From positions 141,916 through 205,915 of the forward strand of contig NZ_JBAMDD010000009.1 in NCBI RefSeq assembly GCF_036961565.1: DNA of 64,000 nt, read 5' to 3'. Positions 46,445-55,646 of the stretch are shown one piece after another. The stretch is from Chitinimonas sp036961565. GTDB lineage: Bacteria > Pseudomonadota > Gammaproteobacteria > Burkholderiales > Chitinimonadaceae. Numbering within the stretch: the stretch's first letter is position 1; the number at the start of each line of letters is the position of its first letter. Under the pieces are notes generated by a model. That model did no database searches and was not told where the DNA came from. It saw only the letters and a list, made by a program, of their open reading frames with translations. The translations under genes and the position numbers were made by a program.

Positions 46445-46536
46445 GCTCTGTCCTCCGCTCTCGCCGCCGCACAGTAATGCTCAAGGCCCATGGCCTTTGC
46501 GGCTTTCTTATGGTGATGCCACGCTCAAATCCACGA

Positions 46537-47718
46537 TCAAATCGAGTAGTTCGAATAATCAATGGGACTGCTGGTCGCCTCCGGCCTGGCCAGTGACTGC
46601 GAAGCCAGACGGAAGTCCCTGGCTTCACCGCCCCAGATGGCTTCCATGTCGATCGCAATATCCACATCCATGCTGCTCAGGGCATCCTGTATGGACAAGC
46701 CGGGTTGATGGGTATCTCGCCGCAGTGGCGGCGAGTGTGCGGAGCCATCGACTGCCAGCAAGGCATGCACCCAGGGGGCATCCACCCGCTCGGTACGACC
46801 GCTGACCACGCCTATCTCCCCATTGGCCAGCCTGACCAGGGTGCCGATGGGGTAGACCCCCAATGCCTTGATGAAATAGGCCGCCAGGGTCACATCAAAG
46901 TGCCGCCCGCGCTCTATCAGGACATCCCGCAAGACGATCTTGGTGCTGTCGGCCCGGCGATAGCCACGCTCGCTCACCCGTGCACAGAAAAGATCCGCCA
47001 GCCCGACTATCTGTGCCGCCGGCGATATCTGTTTGCCCTGCAGATGGTGTGGGTAGCCGCTGCCGTCTATGGCTTCGTGATGCTCGGCCACCGCGCGCAA
47101 CCAGACTTCGTCGTCCACGCCCGCGTTGCGCAAGCGCTCTGCACCGGCCAGCGGGTGGCAACTCACCCGCACCTGCTGCGATGGCGTCAATGCCTCGGTC
47201 TGCCTGGCCAGCATGTCCTGTAAATCCAGCATGCCGACGTTCATCGTCAGTGCTGCCGCCAACACCGGCAAGCGCTCCGGCGCCTGCGGGCCCATGGCAC
47301 GCAATACACCGGCTGCCACGCAGGCGGTGTTGACGGCATGCCGCACCGCATAGCGGCCACCATGACGCAGCACTACCGTTGCCATGACCACACCAGCCCC
47401 CTGCTCCCATGCACTATCTATCTGGCGGGCGATATTGAGTACCTGCTCGGCAAAATCGGCGGGGGGTTGGGGTTGCCTCAGCAGCACAGCCAGCAGGTAG
47501 TAGGCATGCAGCACCTGCTGCATGGCAGATTCCGGTGGCTGGTGCCAGGTCTGGGTAGATTCGATGTAAATGCCAAGCTCAAGCAGCCGATCCAGTTGCG
47601 CCTGAGTCTGTATATGCCCGCCTTCGGCAAGCAACAGAATGCCCTTGTCGTTGTAGACATTCCATTGCAGCGGCTGCCCTACGCTGATATCGCCATGACG
47701 GATACGGCGCTGGATCAT
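46537..47718 (-). CDS. HD-GYP-like protein with HD replaced by Met-Asn
   Basis: This is a 393-residue cytoplasmic protein. The HD-GYP fold is recognisable: His127, His188, HHEAIDGSGYP from 213, and Asp242 in GLADLFCA are present, but the HD pair is Met159-Asn160 (TMNVGML). Catalysis of c-di-GMP hydrolysis is therefore unlikely in the usual form. The C-terminal part (YPIGTLVRLANGEIGVV) is typical of HD-GYP proteins. The ribosome site is GAGAGGAAA. It is the upstream member of the degenerate pair, between the two tryptophan-catabolic genes. Confidence 0.75.
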   Translation of the reverse strand: MIQRRIRHGDISVGQPLQWNVYNDKGILLLAEGGHIQTQAQLDRLLELGIYIESTQTWHQPPESAMQQVLHAYYLLAVLLRQPQPPADFAEQVLNIARQIDSAWEQGAGVVMATVVLRHGGRYAVRHAVNTACVAAGVLRAMGPQAPERLPVLAAALTMNVGMLDLQDMLARQTEALTPSQQVRVSCHPLAGAERLRNAGVDDEVWLRAVAEHHEAIDGSGYPHHLQGKQISPAAQIVGLADLFCARVSERGYRRADSTKIVLRDVLIERGRHFDVTLAAYFIKALGVYPIGTLVRLANGEIGVVSGRTERVDAPWVHALLAVDGSAHSPPLRRDTHQPGLSIQDALSSMDVDIAIDMEAIWGGEARDFRLASQSLARPEATSSPIDYSNYSI

Positions 47719-48078
47719 TTTCCTCTCTCCAGCAGGGGTGGTACGCCGAGCGCGCCACCACCCTCACCCGCGGCCGATTTGTAGTTTGTACGGGTAGCGC
47801 TATAGGCTTTTCCGCACGCCGGTATGAGGCCGCTTTTTGATGCTAGCTCGTTCGCTATAGAACATGGTCATAACATGCTAATTTTCTTACGAACGGTTAT
47901 CCCAGTGAATACTAACGGTATTGCAAATGCAACAGGTAAACCGGACATCACTTTTCTTGCAGACCAGGGCGGTGCCCGCAAGGTTCCCTAAGGCTGCGCC
48001 GGGCACCGGGCGCCGAGCGCGGGGCTGCAGCCTGCCCCGCTCAACGCAATGCCAATGACAGCAGACTCGGCTAGCCGG
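47719..48078 (-). other. Intergenic region after tryptophan 2,3-dioxygenase
   Basis: About 360 bases. The AT-rich part (47850-47960) probably holds the promoter of the HD-GYP-like gene. A GC-rich imperfect hairpin at 48015-48042 (GAGCGCGGGGC / TGCCCCGCTC) lies about 40 bases past the dioxygenase stop and could end its transcript, although no T-run follows. No gene is seen. Confidence 0.4.
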
Positions 48079-48918
48079 TCACAGCACCGAGCGAACCTGA
48101 AACAGCTCTGGAAAGAAAGTCAGCTCCAATGCCCGCTTGAGGAAAGCGACGCCACTCGAACCACCGGTCCCTTGCTTGAAGCCAATGATGCGCTCCACCG
48201 TCTTCATATGGCGGAAGCGCCACAGCTGAAAGGCTTCCTCCACATCCACCAGCTTCTCTGCCATCTCGTAGGCAGCCCAGTGATCGTGTGGTTTCTGATA
48301 GATGGCCTTCATCACGGCCACCACCCCTTCGCTTGCCACATAGGGCTGGCTGAAGTCGCGTGTCAGCCGGTCGGCAGGGACGGCAAAGCCTTGCCTGGCC
48401 AGATGCTGCAGGAAGGCATCCCACAGGCTGGGCGCATGCAGGTCGTGCTGTATCTGGGCATAGAGCGCCGGATCGTACTTGAACACCTCGGCCTGGCCTG
48501 CATGCTTGTTACCCAGCAAGAACTCCAGGGTACGGTACTGATAAGACTGAAACCCTGACGACTGACCCAGCACTGGACGGAATTCGGCGTATTCCGATGG
48601 TGTCATGGTTTCCAGCACAGCCCACATATTGAATAGCTGCTGCTGTATCAGCTTGGCCCGCGACAATATCTTGAAACACGGCTCAAGCTCGTCATGCGCT
48701 ACATGGCCTATTGCCGCCCGCAGCTCATGTATCAGCTGCTTGAGCCATAGCTCGGATACCTGATGCTGCACGATAAACAACATCTCGTCATGGTGGGGCG
48801 GGTTGGAGAGTGGCTGCTGTGCCGCCAGCAATTGATCCAGCCGCAGATAGCCGCCGTAACTGAGCCTGTCGGTGAAATCGGTCTGTATGCCGGCTTCCAG
48901 ATCGCGTTGGTTTTGCAT
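48079..48918 (-). CDS. kynA: Tryptophan 2,3-dioxygenase
   Basis: This haem enzyme opens the indole ring of L-tryptophan to N-formylkynurenine, the first step of the kynurenine pathway. The 279-residue chain begins MQNQRDLEAGIQTDF and has the family motifs TDRLSYGGYLRLDQLL, FIVQHQVSELWLKQLIHEL, FRPVLGQSSGFQSYQYR, and the proximal-His region LWRFRHMKTVERIIGFK near the C-terminus, then GTGGSSGV. The ATG at 48918 was chosen because homologues start just before this point; the open frame to 49110 is not conserved. Confidence 0.95.
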   Translation of the reverse strand: MQNQRDLEAGIQTDFTDRLSYGGYLRLDQLLAAQQPLSNPPHHDEMLFIVQHQVSELWLKQLIHELRAAIGHVAHDELEPCFKILSRAKLIQQQLFNMWAVLETMTPSEYAEFRPVLGQSSGFQSYQYRTLEFLLGNKHAGQAEVFKYDPALYAQIQHDLHAPSLWDAFLQHLARQGFAVPADRLTRDFSQPYVASEGVVAVMKAIYQKPHDHWAAYEMAEKLVDVEEAFQLWRFRHMKTVERIIGFKQGTGGSSGVAFLKRALELTFFPELFQVRSVL

Positions 48919-49255
48919 GGCGTAATGCCCCCTGATTGAAAGGCCGCGATGATGCGCCGGACCCGGCTTGCACTCAAGCTGCGCTGCGACATGGGCGACA
49001 ACTGGCTTGGATACCACCACGGTATCCGGCACCAAGCCCTCACCCCAAAATTGCGTGTTGCTATCCGACCAAGCACCATCCGGCTTGGCCTGATGGGCGT
49101 TCTGGCGCAAGCCGCCTGCAAAGGCGCATTGGGCTGTCTATAGTGCTGCTTGGCAACAGAAATATATAGCCGTCACTGCCCCCAACACCTCGCTTCTATG
49201 CAAGCCAAGGGGGCGCTGGCGGTGTCACAAGCCATTCTGCTATTGGGGAGGTTTC
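48919..49255 (+). other. Divergent intergenic region before the signalling operon
   Basis: About 337 bases between the dioxygenase start and the pterin-fold protein. It should contain both promoters, but none is convincing by eye. No gene is supported. Confidence 0.35.
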
Positions 49256-49765
49256 ATGGTTTACCGTTCCATGCTGATCCGCAGCCTGCTGCTTGGCGCT
49301 GCACTGGCAAGCACACAACCCAGCCTGGCGCTGGACAAGCCGGTTGGGCGCACAGCGCTCACCATCAGCGGCAAGGTCAGCAAGCCCAACGATGGCCCCC
49401 GTGCGGTGTTTGACATGGCCATGCTGGCCAAGCTGCCACAACAGACCTTCACCACCAAAACGCCCTGGTACCCACAACCGGTCAAATTTACCGGCCCCCT
49501 GCTGCGCGATGTACTGGCGGCAGCGGGTGCCACGGGTAGCAAGATCGTGGCCGTTGCCCTCAACGACTACAAGACCGAGATCCCCTTTGCAGACGCCCAG
49601 CAGCATGATGTGATCGTGGCGCGATTAATGAACGACAAACCCATGCCAGTGCGTGAAAAAGGCCCCTTGTTCATCGTCTACCCCTTCGATACCAAGACTG
49701 AGCTGCGCGCTGAGATCTACTACAACCGCTCTGCCTGGCAGCTCAACGCCCTGCAGGTGCAATAG
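49256..49765 (+). CDS. Periplasmic molybdopterin-fold protein, PruR-like
   Basis: This is a 169-residue exported protein with a signal peptide (SLLLGAALASTQPSLA). The mature part matches the small sulfite-oxidase-like molybdopterin-binding fold (ALTISGKVSK, VKFTGPLLRDVLAAAGA, RLMNDKPMPVREKGPLFIVYP). There is no Cys anywhere, so it cannot hold molybdenum through a Cys thiolate; a pterin ligand without metal, as in PruR of Agrobacterium, fits better. It starts a four-gene operon, with the hybrid kinase beginning 14 bases downstream. GGGGAGG precedes the ATG. Confidence 0.75.
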   Translation: MVYRSMLIRSLLLGAALASTQPSLALDKPVGRTALTISGKVSKPNDGPRAVFDMAMLAKLPQQTFTTKTPWYPQPVKFTGPLLRDVLAAAGATGSKIVAVALNDYKTEIPFADAQQHDVIVARLMNDKPMPVREKGPLFIVYPFDTKTELRAEIYYNRSAWQLNALQVQ

Positions 49766-49779
49766 CCGCCCTCGCCAGC

Positions 49780-52700
49780 ATGTTCCGCGGCAAATACCTG
49801 CTACGCCTTATCGTGGCCAGCCTGATGCTGGTCTATATCGCCATCGGCGTCATCCAGTACCACCAGTTCCAGAACATGGGCCAGGTGATGCGGCGGGGTG
49901 ATGACAACGCACTATGGGCCTTTCTTCAGCTCAACGTGGAATACCAGCGCTTTGACCATGCGCTGCATCAGCGCCTGTTCGACCCTGCCGGCATGCCGGT
50001 GGAGGATCTGCAACTGCGCTACGACATCTTGGTCAGTCGCCTGGGCGCCATCGAAACCGGCACCGCCAGGACGTTGCTGACCGACCAGCCCATCTACAGC
50101 AAGGCGGTGTCCGAGCTGGCCGCATTTGTAGCAATTGGTGATCGCTACCTGGGCATGAGTGCTGACCTGCCGATAGACCCATCCGGTATGCAGGCCCTGC
50201 GTGAAAAGCTGGGCACGCTGCGAGAGACCGTGCAAGAACTGGCCTATACCGCATCCCGCGTATCGGCCCAGGTAGTAGACGAGCGCAACACCGAAGTCCG
50301 TAACCAGGCCATACAGACCACGGCGCTGACTGCTTTTCAGTGCCTGCTGACTCTCCTGCTGGCCATCGCCATGGCCCGGCAGTTCCGCAAGCGCGAAAAA
50401 GCCAAGGCCATCGCCCTGGCAGCCCAGGCAGAGCTGGTCGAAACCCTCAAGCGCAATGAAGAGGTGCTGGAAGTCAGGGTAGCCCAACGCACTGGCGAAC
50501 TCGCACTGGCGAATGCAGCACTACAAGCACATGAGGTTGAACTGGAAGCGGCCCGTGCCCGTGCTGAGGATGCCTCACAGATGAAATCGGACTTCCTGGC
50601 CAATATGAGCCATGAGATCCGCACGCCGATGAATGCCGTCATCGGCATGAGCCACCTGGTATTGGGGAGTGAGCTGACCAGCAAGCAGCGGGACTATGTT
50701 GAGAAAATCCAACGCTCTGGCCAGCACCTGCTGGGCCTGATCAATGACATTCTCGATTTCAGCAAGATCGAGGCGGGCAAGCTGCATGTCGAGAACATTG
50801 AGTTCGAGCTGCATGAAGTACTGGAGAACGTGGCCAACCTGATAGGCGAAAAATGCGCTGCCAAAGGGCTGGAACTAATCTTCGATATCGACCCAGCGCT
50901 ACCGAACGACCTGCTGGGCGACCCCTTGCGGCTGGGGCAGATACTGATCAACTACGCCAACAACGCGGTCAAGTTTACCGATAGCGGCGAGATCGTGGTG
51001 CGGGCGCGCAAACTGGCGCTGGAAGACGGCACGGTACTGGCCCGGTTCGAGGTACAGGATACCGGTATCGGGCTGAGTCCTGAGCAGCAATCCCGTCTGT
51101 TCCAGTCCTTCCAGCAGGCAGACAGCTCCACCACCCGCAAGTATGGGGGCACCGGTTTGGGCCTGGCTATCTCTCTCAAGCTGGCGGAGCTGATGGGCGG
51201 TCAGGTCGGCGTGGAGAGCGAGCTGGGGTGTGGCAGCACCTTCTGGTTTACCGCGCGGCTGGGCGTAGGTACGGCCAAGGTGCGAACCTTGTTGCCCGCC
51301 CCAGACTTGCGGGGCCGCCGTGTACTGGTAGTGGACGACAACCCGCAGGCACGCCACATCATTGCAGAGATGCTGCGTGGCATGACGTTTGAAGTAGGCG
51401 AGGCGGAATCAGGCGCACAGGCACTGAGCATGAGCCAGGCAGCGCAGATAGCAGGCCAGCCTTATGAAATAGCCTTTCTGGACTGGAAGATGCCGGGCAT
51501 GAACGGCTTGGAGACCTATCAGCATCTGGCACTCCAACCCCAGCCCCCCTACCCTGTCATGGTTACCGCCTATGGCCGGGAAGAGGTCTTCCACGACGCG
51601 GAACGGGCTGGCATACGCCTGCTGCTGGTCAAACCAGTCAACCCCTCGCTGCTCTTCGATGCCGCCATGCGTGCCCTGGGCAGCGAGGCAGTAGAGGAGG
51701 CACCGCGCCGCAGCAGCAATGTAGGTCATACCGACCTATCCACCCTACATGGGGCACGGATACTACTGGTCGATGACAATGACCTGAACCAGCAGGTGGG
51801 CCGTGATCTGCTGGAGGGCGCGGGCCTGGTGGTCGAGGTCGCCGAGAATGGCCAGGTATCGCTCGACATGCTGGAGAACGCCAGCTACGACATCGTGCTG
51901 ATGGACATGCAGATGCCGGTCATGGATGGCTTGACTGCCACCCGCTTGCTGCGCGAGCGCCCTGAACTCGCCGAGCTACCCATACTGGCCATGACAGCCA
52001 ATGCCATGAGCAGTGACAGGGATCGCTGCCTCGAAGCCGGCATGAATGGCCATATCGCCAAGCCCATCGACCCGGATGAGCTGTTCGACATGCTGCTGCA
52101 ATGGATACCGGCCCGCGCCGCGCCACGGGTAGCACCCGAGCCCCCACCAGTGTCCGCCGCGAGTACGCCGGTAGCCGAGCCAGCCAGCCCCGACCCGCTG
52201 GCGGGCATACCCGGGCTGGATGTCGTGGCAGGCATGAAACGGGTGCTGAACAAGCGCCCAGCTTACGAGGGCATGCTACGCAAATTCATCAGTGGGCAAG
52301 GGTCAGCTGTCGCGCAAACGCGCGAATACCTGGCAGCCGATCAGCGCGATGACGCCCGGCGGATCATGCATACCCTCAAAGGGACAGCCGCCACCATAGG
52401 CGCACCTGCCCTGTCTGCCTTGGCCGGGGAAGTTGAACGGGCCTTGATGGAAGGTGCACCGTCCAGCGAGATTGAAGCCATGCTGCCCAACGTTGAGGCC
52501 GACTGCCGGGCACTGATCGCCGCCCTCGCCCAAGCCCTGCCTGAGCAGGTCGATACGGTGGAGGCCGCCGATGTGGACTGGAGCGAGGCCCGACGCTTGA
52601 TTACGCAGCTAGACCAGTTGCTGGCCGACGATGACTCCGATGCCATCGAACTGTTCGAAAACCACGCCGGCCTGCTCAAAGCGGCCCTAGGACCACACTA

Positions 52701-52809
52701 CAACACGATTGAGCGCGCCATCAGCAGCTACATCCTGGTCGATGCCCTGGCGGCCCTACGCGCCGCCAAGGCGCAGACGGCCGCATTGAGCGAGGAAACC
52801 GCAGCATGA
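49780..52809 (+). CDS. Hybrid sensor kinase: periplasmic domain-HisKA-HATPase-REC-REC-HPt
   Basis: This is a 1009-residue inner-membrane hybrid kinase. Membrane helices lie at about 8-27 and 180-200, flanking a helical periplasmic sensor domain. A coiled coil at about 205-265 is followed by HisKA with His278 (NMSHEIRTPMNAVIGMSH) and the ATPase domain (YANNAVKFT, DTGIGLSPEQ, GTGLGLAI). Two receivers have phospho-acceptors Asp568 (LDWKMPGMNG) and Asp709 (MDMQMPVMDG). The C-terminal HPt domain has His864 (MHTLKGTAATIGA). The stop overlaps the next gene (ATGA). It probably reads the periplasmic protein encoded just upstream. Confidence 0.93.
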   Translation: MFRGKYLLRLIVASLMLVYIAIGVIQYHQFQNMGQVMRRGDDNALWAFLQLNVEYQRFDHALHQRLFDPAGMPVEDLQLRYDILVSRLGAIETGTARTLLTDQPIYSKAVSELAAFVAIGDRYLGMSADLPIDPSGMQALREKLGTLRETVQELAYTASRVSAQVVDERNTEVRNQAIQTTALTAFQCLLTLLLAIAMARQFRKREKAKAIALAAQAELVETLKRNEEVLEVRVAQRTGELALANAALQAHEVELEAARARAEDASQMKSDFLANMSHEIRTPMNAVIGMSHLVLGSELTSKQRDYVEKIQRSGQHLLGLINDILDFSKIEAGKLHVENIEFELHEVLENVANLIGEKCAAKGLELIFDIDPALPNDLLGDPLRLGQILINYANNAVKFTDSGEIVVRARKLALEDGTVLARFEVQDTGIGLSPEQQSRLFQSFQQADSSTTRKYGGTGLGLAISLKLAELMGGQVGVESELGCGSTFWFTARLGVGTAKVRTLLPAPDLRGRRVLVVDDNPQARHIIAEMLRGMTFEVGEAESGAQALSMSQAAQIAGQPYEIAFLDWKMPGMNGLETYQHLALQPQPPYPVMVTAYGREEVFHDAERAGIRLLLVKPVNPSLLFDAAMRALGSEAVEEAPRRSSNVGHTDLSTLHGARILLVDDNDLNQQVGRDLLEGAGLVVEVAENGQVSLDMLENASYDIVLMDMQMPVMDGLTATRLLRERPELAELPILAMTANAMSSDRDRCLEAGMNGHIAKPIDPDELFDMLLQWIPARAAPRVAPEPPPVSAASTPVAEPASPDPLAGIPGLDVVAGMKRVLNKRPAYEGMLRKFISGQGSAVAQTREYLAADQRDDARRIMHTLKGTAATIGAPALSALAGEVERALMEGAPSSEIEAMLPNVEADCRALIAALAQALPEQVDTVEAADVDWSEARRLITQLDQLLADDDSDAIELFENHAGLLKAALGPHYNTIERAISSYILVDALAALRAAKAQTAALSEETAA

Positions 52810-53981
52810 GCAACCCATTGGATTTCACGGAAAAACATACGGTACTGGTGGTGGACGACACACCGGACAATCTCTCTCTGATGAGCGGATTGCTACGGGC
52901 TGCCTACAAGGTCAAGCTGGCGCCCAATGGCGAGCGGGCCTTGCAGATTGCCGCGGGTGAAGGCAAACCGGACCTGATACTGCTCGATATCATGATGCCG
53001 GAGATGGACGGTTACGAAGTACTGCGCCGTCTGCAAGCCGATGGTGCTACCCGCGATATCCCGGTGATATTCCTGACCGCCATGAGCGCCAGCGAAGACG
53101 AAAAGATCGGCCTGGACCTGGGCGCGGTGGACTACATCACCAAGCCCATCAACCCAGCCATAGTCCTGGCGCGTGTGCACAACCACCTGCAGCTCAAGGT
53201 GGCGCGTGACTTCCTGCGTGACCAGAACACCTATCTCGAAGCCGAGGTCGCCAAGCGTACCGAGGAAGTCATTGCGATACAGGATGTCACCATCCGGGCC
53301 ATGGCTTCGCTGGCAGAAACCCGCGACAACGAGACCGGCAACCATATCCGCCGCACCCAGTTCTACGTCAAGGCCTTGGCGCAGCACCTGCAGCCTCATC
53401 CTCGCTTTGCCGGCGAGCTGACCGAGTCTGCCATTGAGTCCTTGTTCAAATCTGCCCCATTGCACGATATCGGCAAGGTCGGCATACCCGACCGCATCCT
53501 GCTCAAACCCGGGCGGCTTGATCCCGACGAGTTCGAAATCATGAAAACCCACACCACCCTGGGGCGCGATGCCATTGCCCGGGCCGAAGCCGAGCTGGGG
53601 CGCACCATTCCCTTCCTGCGCTACGCCAAGGAGATTGCCTATGCCCACCAGGAAAAATGGGATGGCTCAGGCTATCCGGAAGGCCTAGTGGGTGATGACA
53701 TACCGATGTCAGCCCGCTTGATGGCGGTAGCCGATGTGTACGATGCCCTGATCTCCAAGCGTGTCTACAAACCCGCGTTCTCCCACGACAAGGCCAGCGA
53801 CATCATTCGCGAAGGGCGTGGCAGTCACTTTGATCCTGACGTGGTGGACGCTTTTCTGAGCATACACGAGACCTTTCGGCAGATTGCCGCACGCTATAGC
53901 GATGGCGAGGAAGCGCTGATTGCAGAAACTGAACGGCTGGCCAGCGACTACCCCACCGACCATGTCGAAATCAAAGGCTGA
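52806..53981 (+). CDS. Response regulator with HD-GYP c-di-GMP phosphodiesterase domain
   Basis: This is a 391-residue RpfG-type regulator. The receiver (about 12-130) has phospho-acceptor Asp61 in LLDIMMPEMDG and a Lys in ITKPINPAI. The HD-GYP domain has a complete active site: ETRDNETGNHIRRTQ, HDIGKVGIPD (His220, Asp221), HTTLGRDAI, AYAHQEKWDGSGYP and ADVYDALIS. It should hydrolyse c-di-GMP when phosphorylated by the kinase system. It is coupled to the kinase (ATGA), and the next gene begins 2 bases after its stop. Confidence 0.95.
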   Translation: MSNPLDFTEKHTVLVVDDTPDNLSLMSGLLRAAYKVKLAPNGERALQIAAGEGKPDLILLDIMMPEMDGYEVLRRLQADGATRDIPVIFLTAMSASEDEKIGLDLGAVDYITKPINPAIVLARVHNHLQLKVARDFLRDQNTYLEAEVAKRTEEVIAIQDVTIRAMASLAETRDNETGNHIRRTQFYVKALAQHLQPHPRFAGELTESAIESLFKSAPLHDIGKVGIPDRILLKPGRLDPDEFEIMKTHTTLGRDAIARAEAELGRTIPFLRYAKEIAYAHQEKWDGSGYPEGLVGDDIPMSARLMAVADVYDALISKRVYKPAFSHDKASDIIREGRGSHFDPDVVDAFLSIHETFRQIAARYSDGEEALIAETERLASDYPTDHVEIKG

Positions 53982-53983
53982 AC

Positions 53984-55480
53984 ATGAACCTGAGTGGCTT
54001 GAGCATACTGATTGCTGAAGACGATCCACCCATGCGTGCCGCCCTGACGGCACAACTGCAAGGCTGCGGTTTTGGCCGCGTGCTGCAGGCAGACAGCGGC
54101 GCCACGGCGCTGAAGCAGATGCATGCGGAGCGCGTCCATATCGTGGTCAGCGAACTCAATATGCCGGACATGACCGGCCTTGCGCTGCTGGAGGCCATGC
54201 GCGGCGAGCCGGCCCTGGCAGACCTGCCCTTTGTCTTGATGTCGGGTGGCTTGGATCGGCGCTCAGCCGAGCAGGCGATACGGCTGGGCATCGGTGATCT
54301 GGTGATCAAGCCCTTTACCGGCAAGCGCCTGCTGGAGCGCATACTCAAGGTCTTGCAGCGCGATGTCGGCGTGGTGCTTGAACACGAACACCCCGAACGG
54401 GGCACCATACTGGTGGTGGACGATGCCCCGGAGAACCTGCAACTGGTGGCCAGTCTCTTCCGCGACCAGTACAAGGTCAAGCTGGCGCATAACGGTGAAA
54501 AGGCGATCGCCATCTGCCAGTCTGATTCACCGCCCGACCTGATGCTGCTGGATGTGATGATGCCCGGCATGGACGGCTTCGAAGTCGCCGCCAAGCTGCG
54601 CGAGCATCCGGCGTCGGAACACATGCCCATCATTTTCGTGACCGGCTTGACCGATGATGCCTCCCGCGAGAAGGGGCTCTCGATGGGTGCGGTGGATTAT
54701 GTATTCAAGCCGGTAGACCCGGTACTGATGAAGCTCCGGGTACGCAACCTGATGCGCCATGTTGAGTACCAACGCCAGTTGCAGACAGATTTCGACCGCC
54801 TGCGCGAGCTGGCCCATCTGCGTAGCGAGATGGATAGGCTGATGCAGCAGGACCTGAAGCAGCCCCTGCAAGCGATACTCCCCGGCCTGCGTAGCCTGGC
54901 AGGCGCAACAGCGCTGAACCCCGAGCAGCAAGCCATGGCCAGCGCTGCCGAGCAGGCCACCAGCCAGACCATAGAGCTGCTCGATCTCTCCAGCGAGCTG
55001 CTGCAGATCGAAGCAGGCCAGATGCAACCCAGCATACAGGCCATCCCCATAGGGCAGTTGCTGCGGGATCTCGCCACGTTGTTCCGGCAGCGATATGTCG
55101 ACAAGCCGGTACTATTGGCCGTGGCAACCGAGACTACCGGTAGCGCACCGTTGGAAGTAAAGGCCGATGCCACACTCTGCCATTCGCTGTTCTACAGCCT
55201 CTTCAAATATGCCTGTGATGCAGCCCCAGCAACTGGCGAGGTCACCATCAACCTGGGCCGCCACGGTCCGGTCGAAATCACGCTGAGCATGCCCCACGCA
55301 CTCACACCCGCTGAGCAGACCCAATTCTTCAAGCGTCCCACCGGCAGCCTGGGCAGCAATGGTTATGCTATCCGCACCCTGGCACAGGCACAGGGCGGTG
55401 ATGCGCGCCTGCTGAGCGAGCCCAGTGCCCCCCCGACTTTGCTGGTCATATCGCTACCGGCTGCTGAGAGCCAGTCATGA
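53984..55480 (+). CDS. REC-REC-pseudokinase, first receiver with Glu at the phospho-site
   Basis: This is a 498-residue cytoplasmic protein with two receivers. In the first, the acceptor Asp is replaced by Glu57 (VVSELNMPDMTG), which may mimic phosphorylation; the acidic pair EDDPP and LVIKPFTGK remain. The second is intact (VVDDAPEN, Asp190 in LLDVMMPGMDG, YVFKPVDP). A histidine-kinase-like part follows, but the phospho-His position is Gln289 (QQDLKQPLQAI) and the ATPase N-box reads FKYACDA, so it should not autophosphorylate. It is probably an adaptor or output of this operon. Confidence 0.85.
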   Translation: MNLSGLSILIAEDDPPMRAALTAQLQGCGFGRVLQADSGATALKQMHAERVHIVVSELNMPDMTGLALLEAMRGEPALADLPFVLMSGGLDRRSAEQAIRLGIGDLVIKPFTGKRLLERILKVLQRDVGVVLEHEHPERGTILVVDDAPENLQLVASLFRDQYKVKLAHNGEKAIAICQSDSPPDLMLLDVMMPGMDGFEVAAKLREHPASEHMPIIFVTGLTDDASREKGLSMGAVDYVFKPVDPVLMKLRVRNLMRHVEYQRQLQTDFDRLRELAHLRSEMDRLMQQDLKQPLQAILPGLRSLAGATALNPEQQAMASAAEQATSQTIELLDLSSELLQIEAGQMQPSIQAIPIGQLLRDLATLFRQRYVDKPVLLAVATETTGSAPLEVKADATLCHSLFYSLFKYACDAAPATGEVTINLGRHGPVEITLSMPHALTPAEQTQFFKRPTGSLGSNGYAIRTLAQAQGGDARLLSEPSAPPTLLVISLPAAESQS

Positions 55481-55646
55481 ACGCCAGTCGTAGCTGGGCG
55501 GCGACCGGCTGAGTAGCCGCCAGGGATGCCTTGGCTCCAGACAACGGCGGAGCCTGCCAAGGTAGGCTATCCCCTTGGTTGCCCCCTCTCTGGCGAGCCT
55601 GTTATGCGCTCAAGGCATAGCATGGTGAGTACCGCCTCTCAGGTTC

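Noticed and set aside
48015..48042. GC-rich hairpin after tryptophan 2,3-dioxygenase as an intrinsic terminator
   Set aside because: A bulged stem and no following T-run, so it was mentioned only within the intergenic entry.
55496..55521. Possible terminator between the pseudokinase and corA
   Set aside because: The stem is short with a long loop and no T-run on either strand.
55575..55600. GAGCCTGTT-like sequence resembling the MITE end
   Set aside because: Only the first nine bases match; no further similarity or inverted partner follows.
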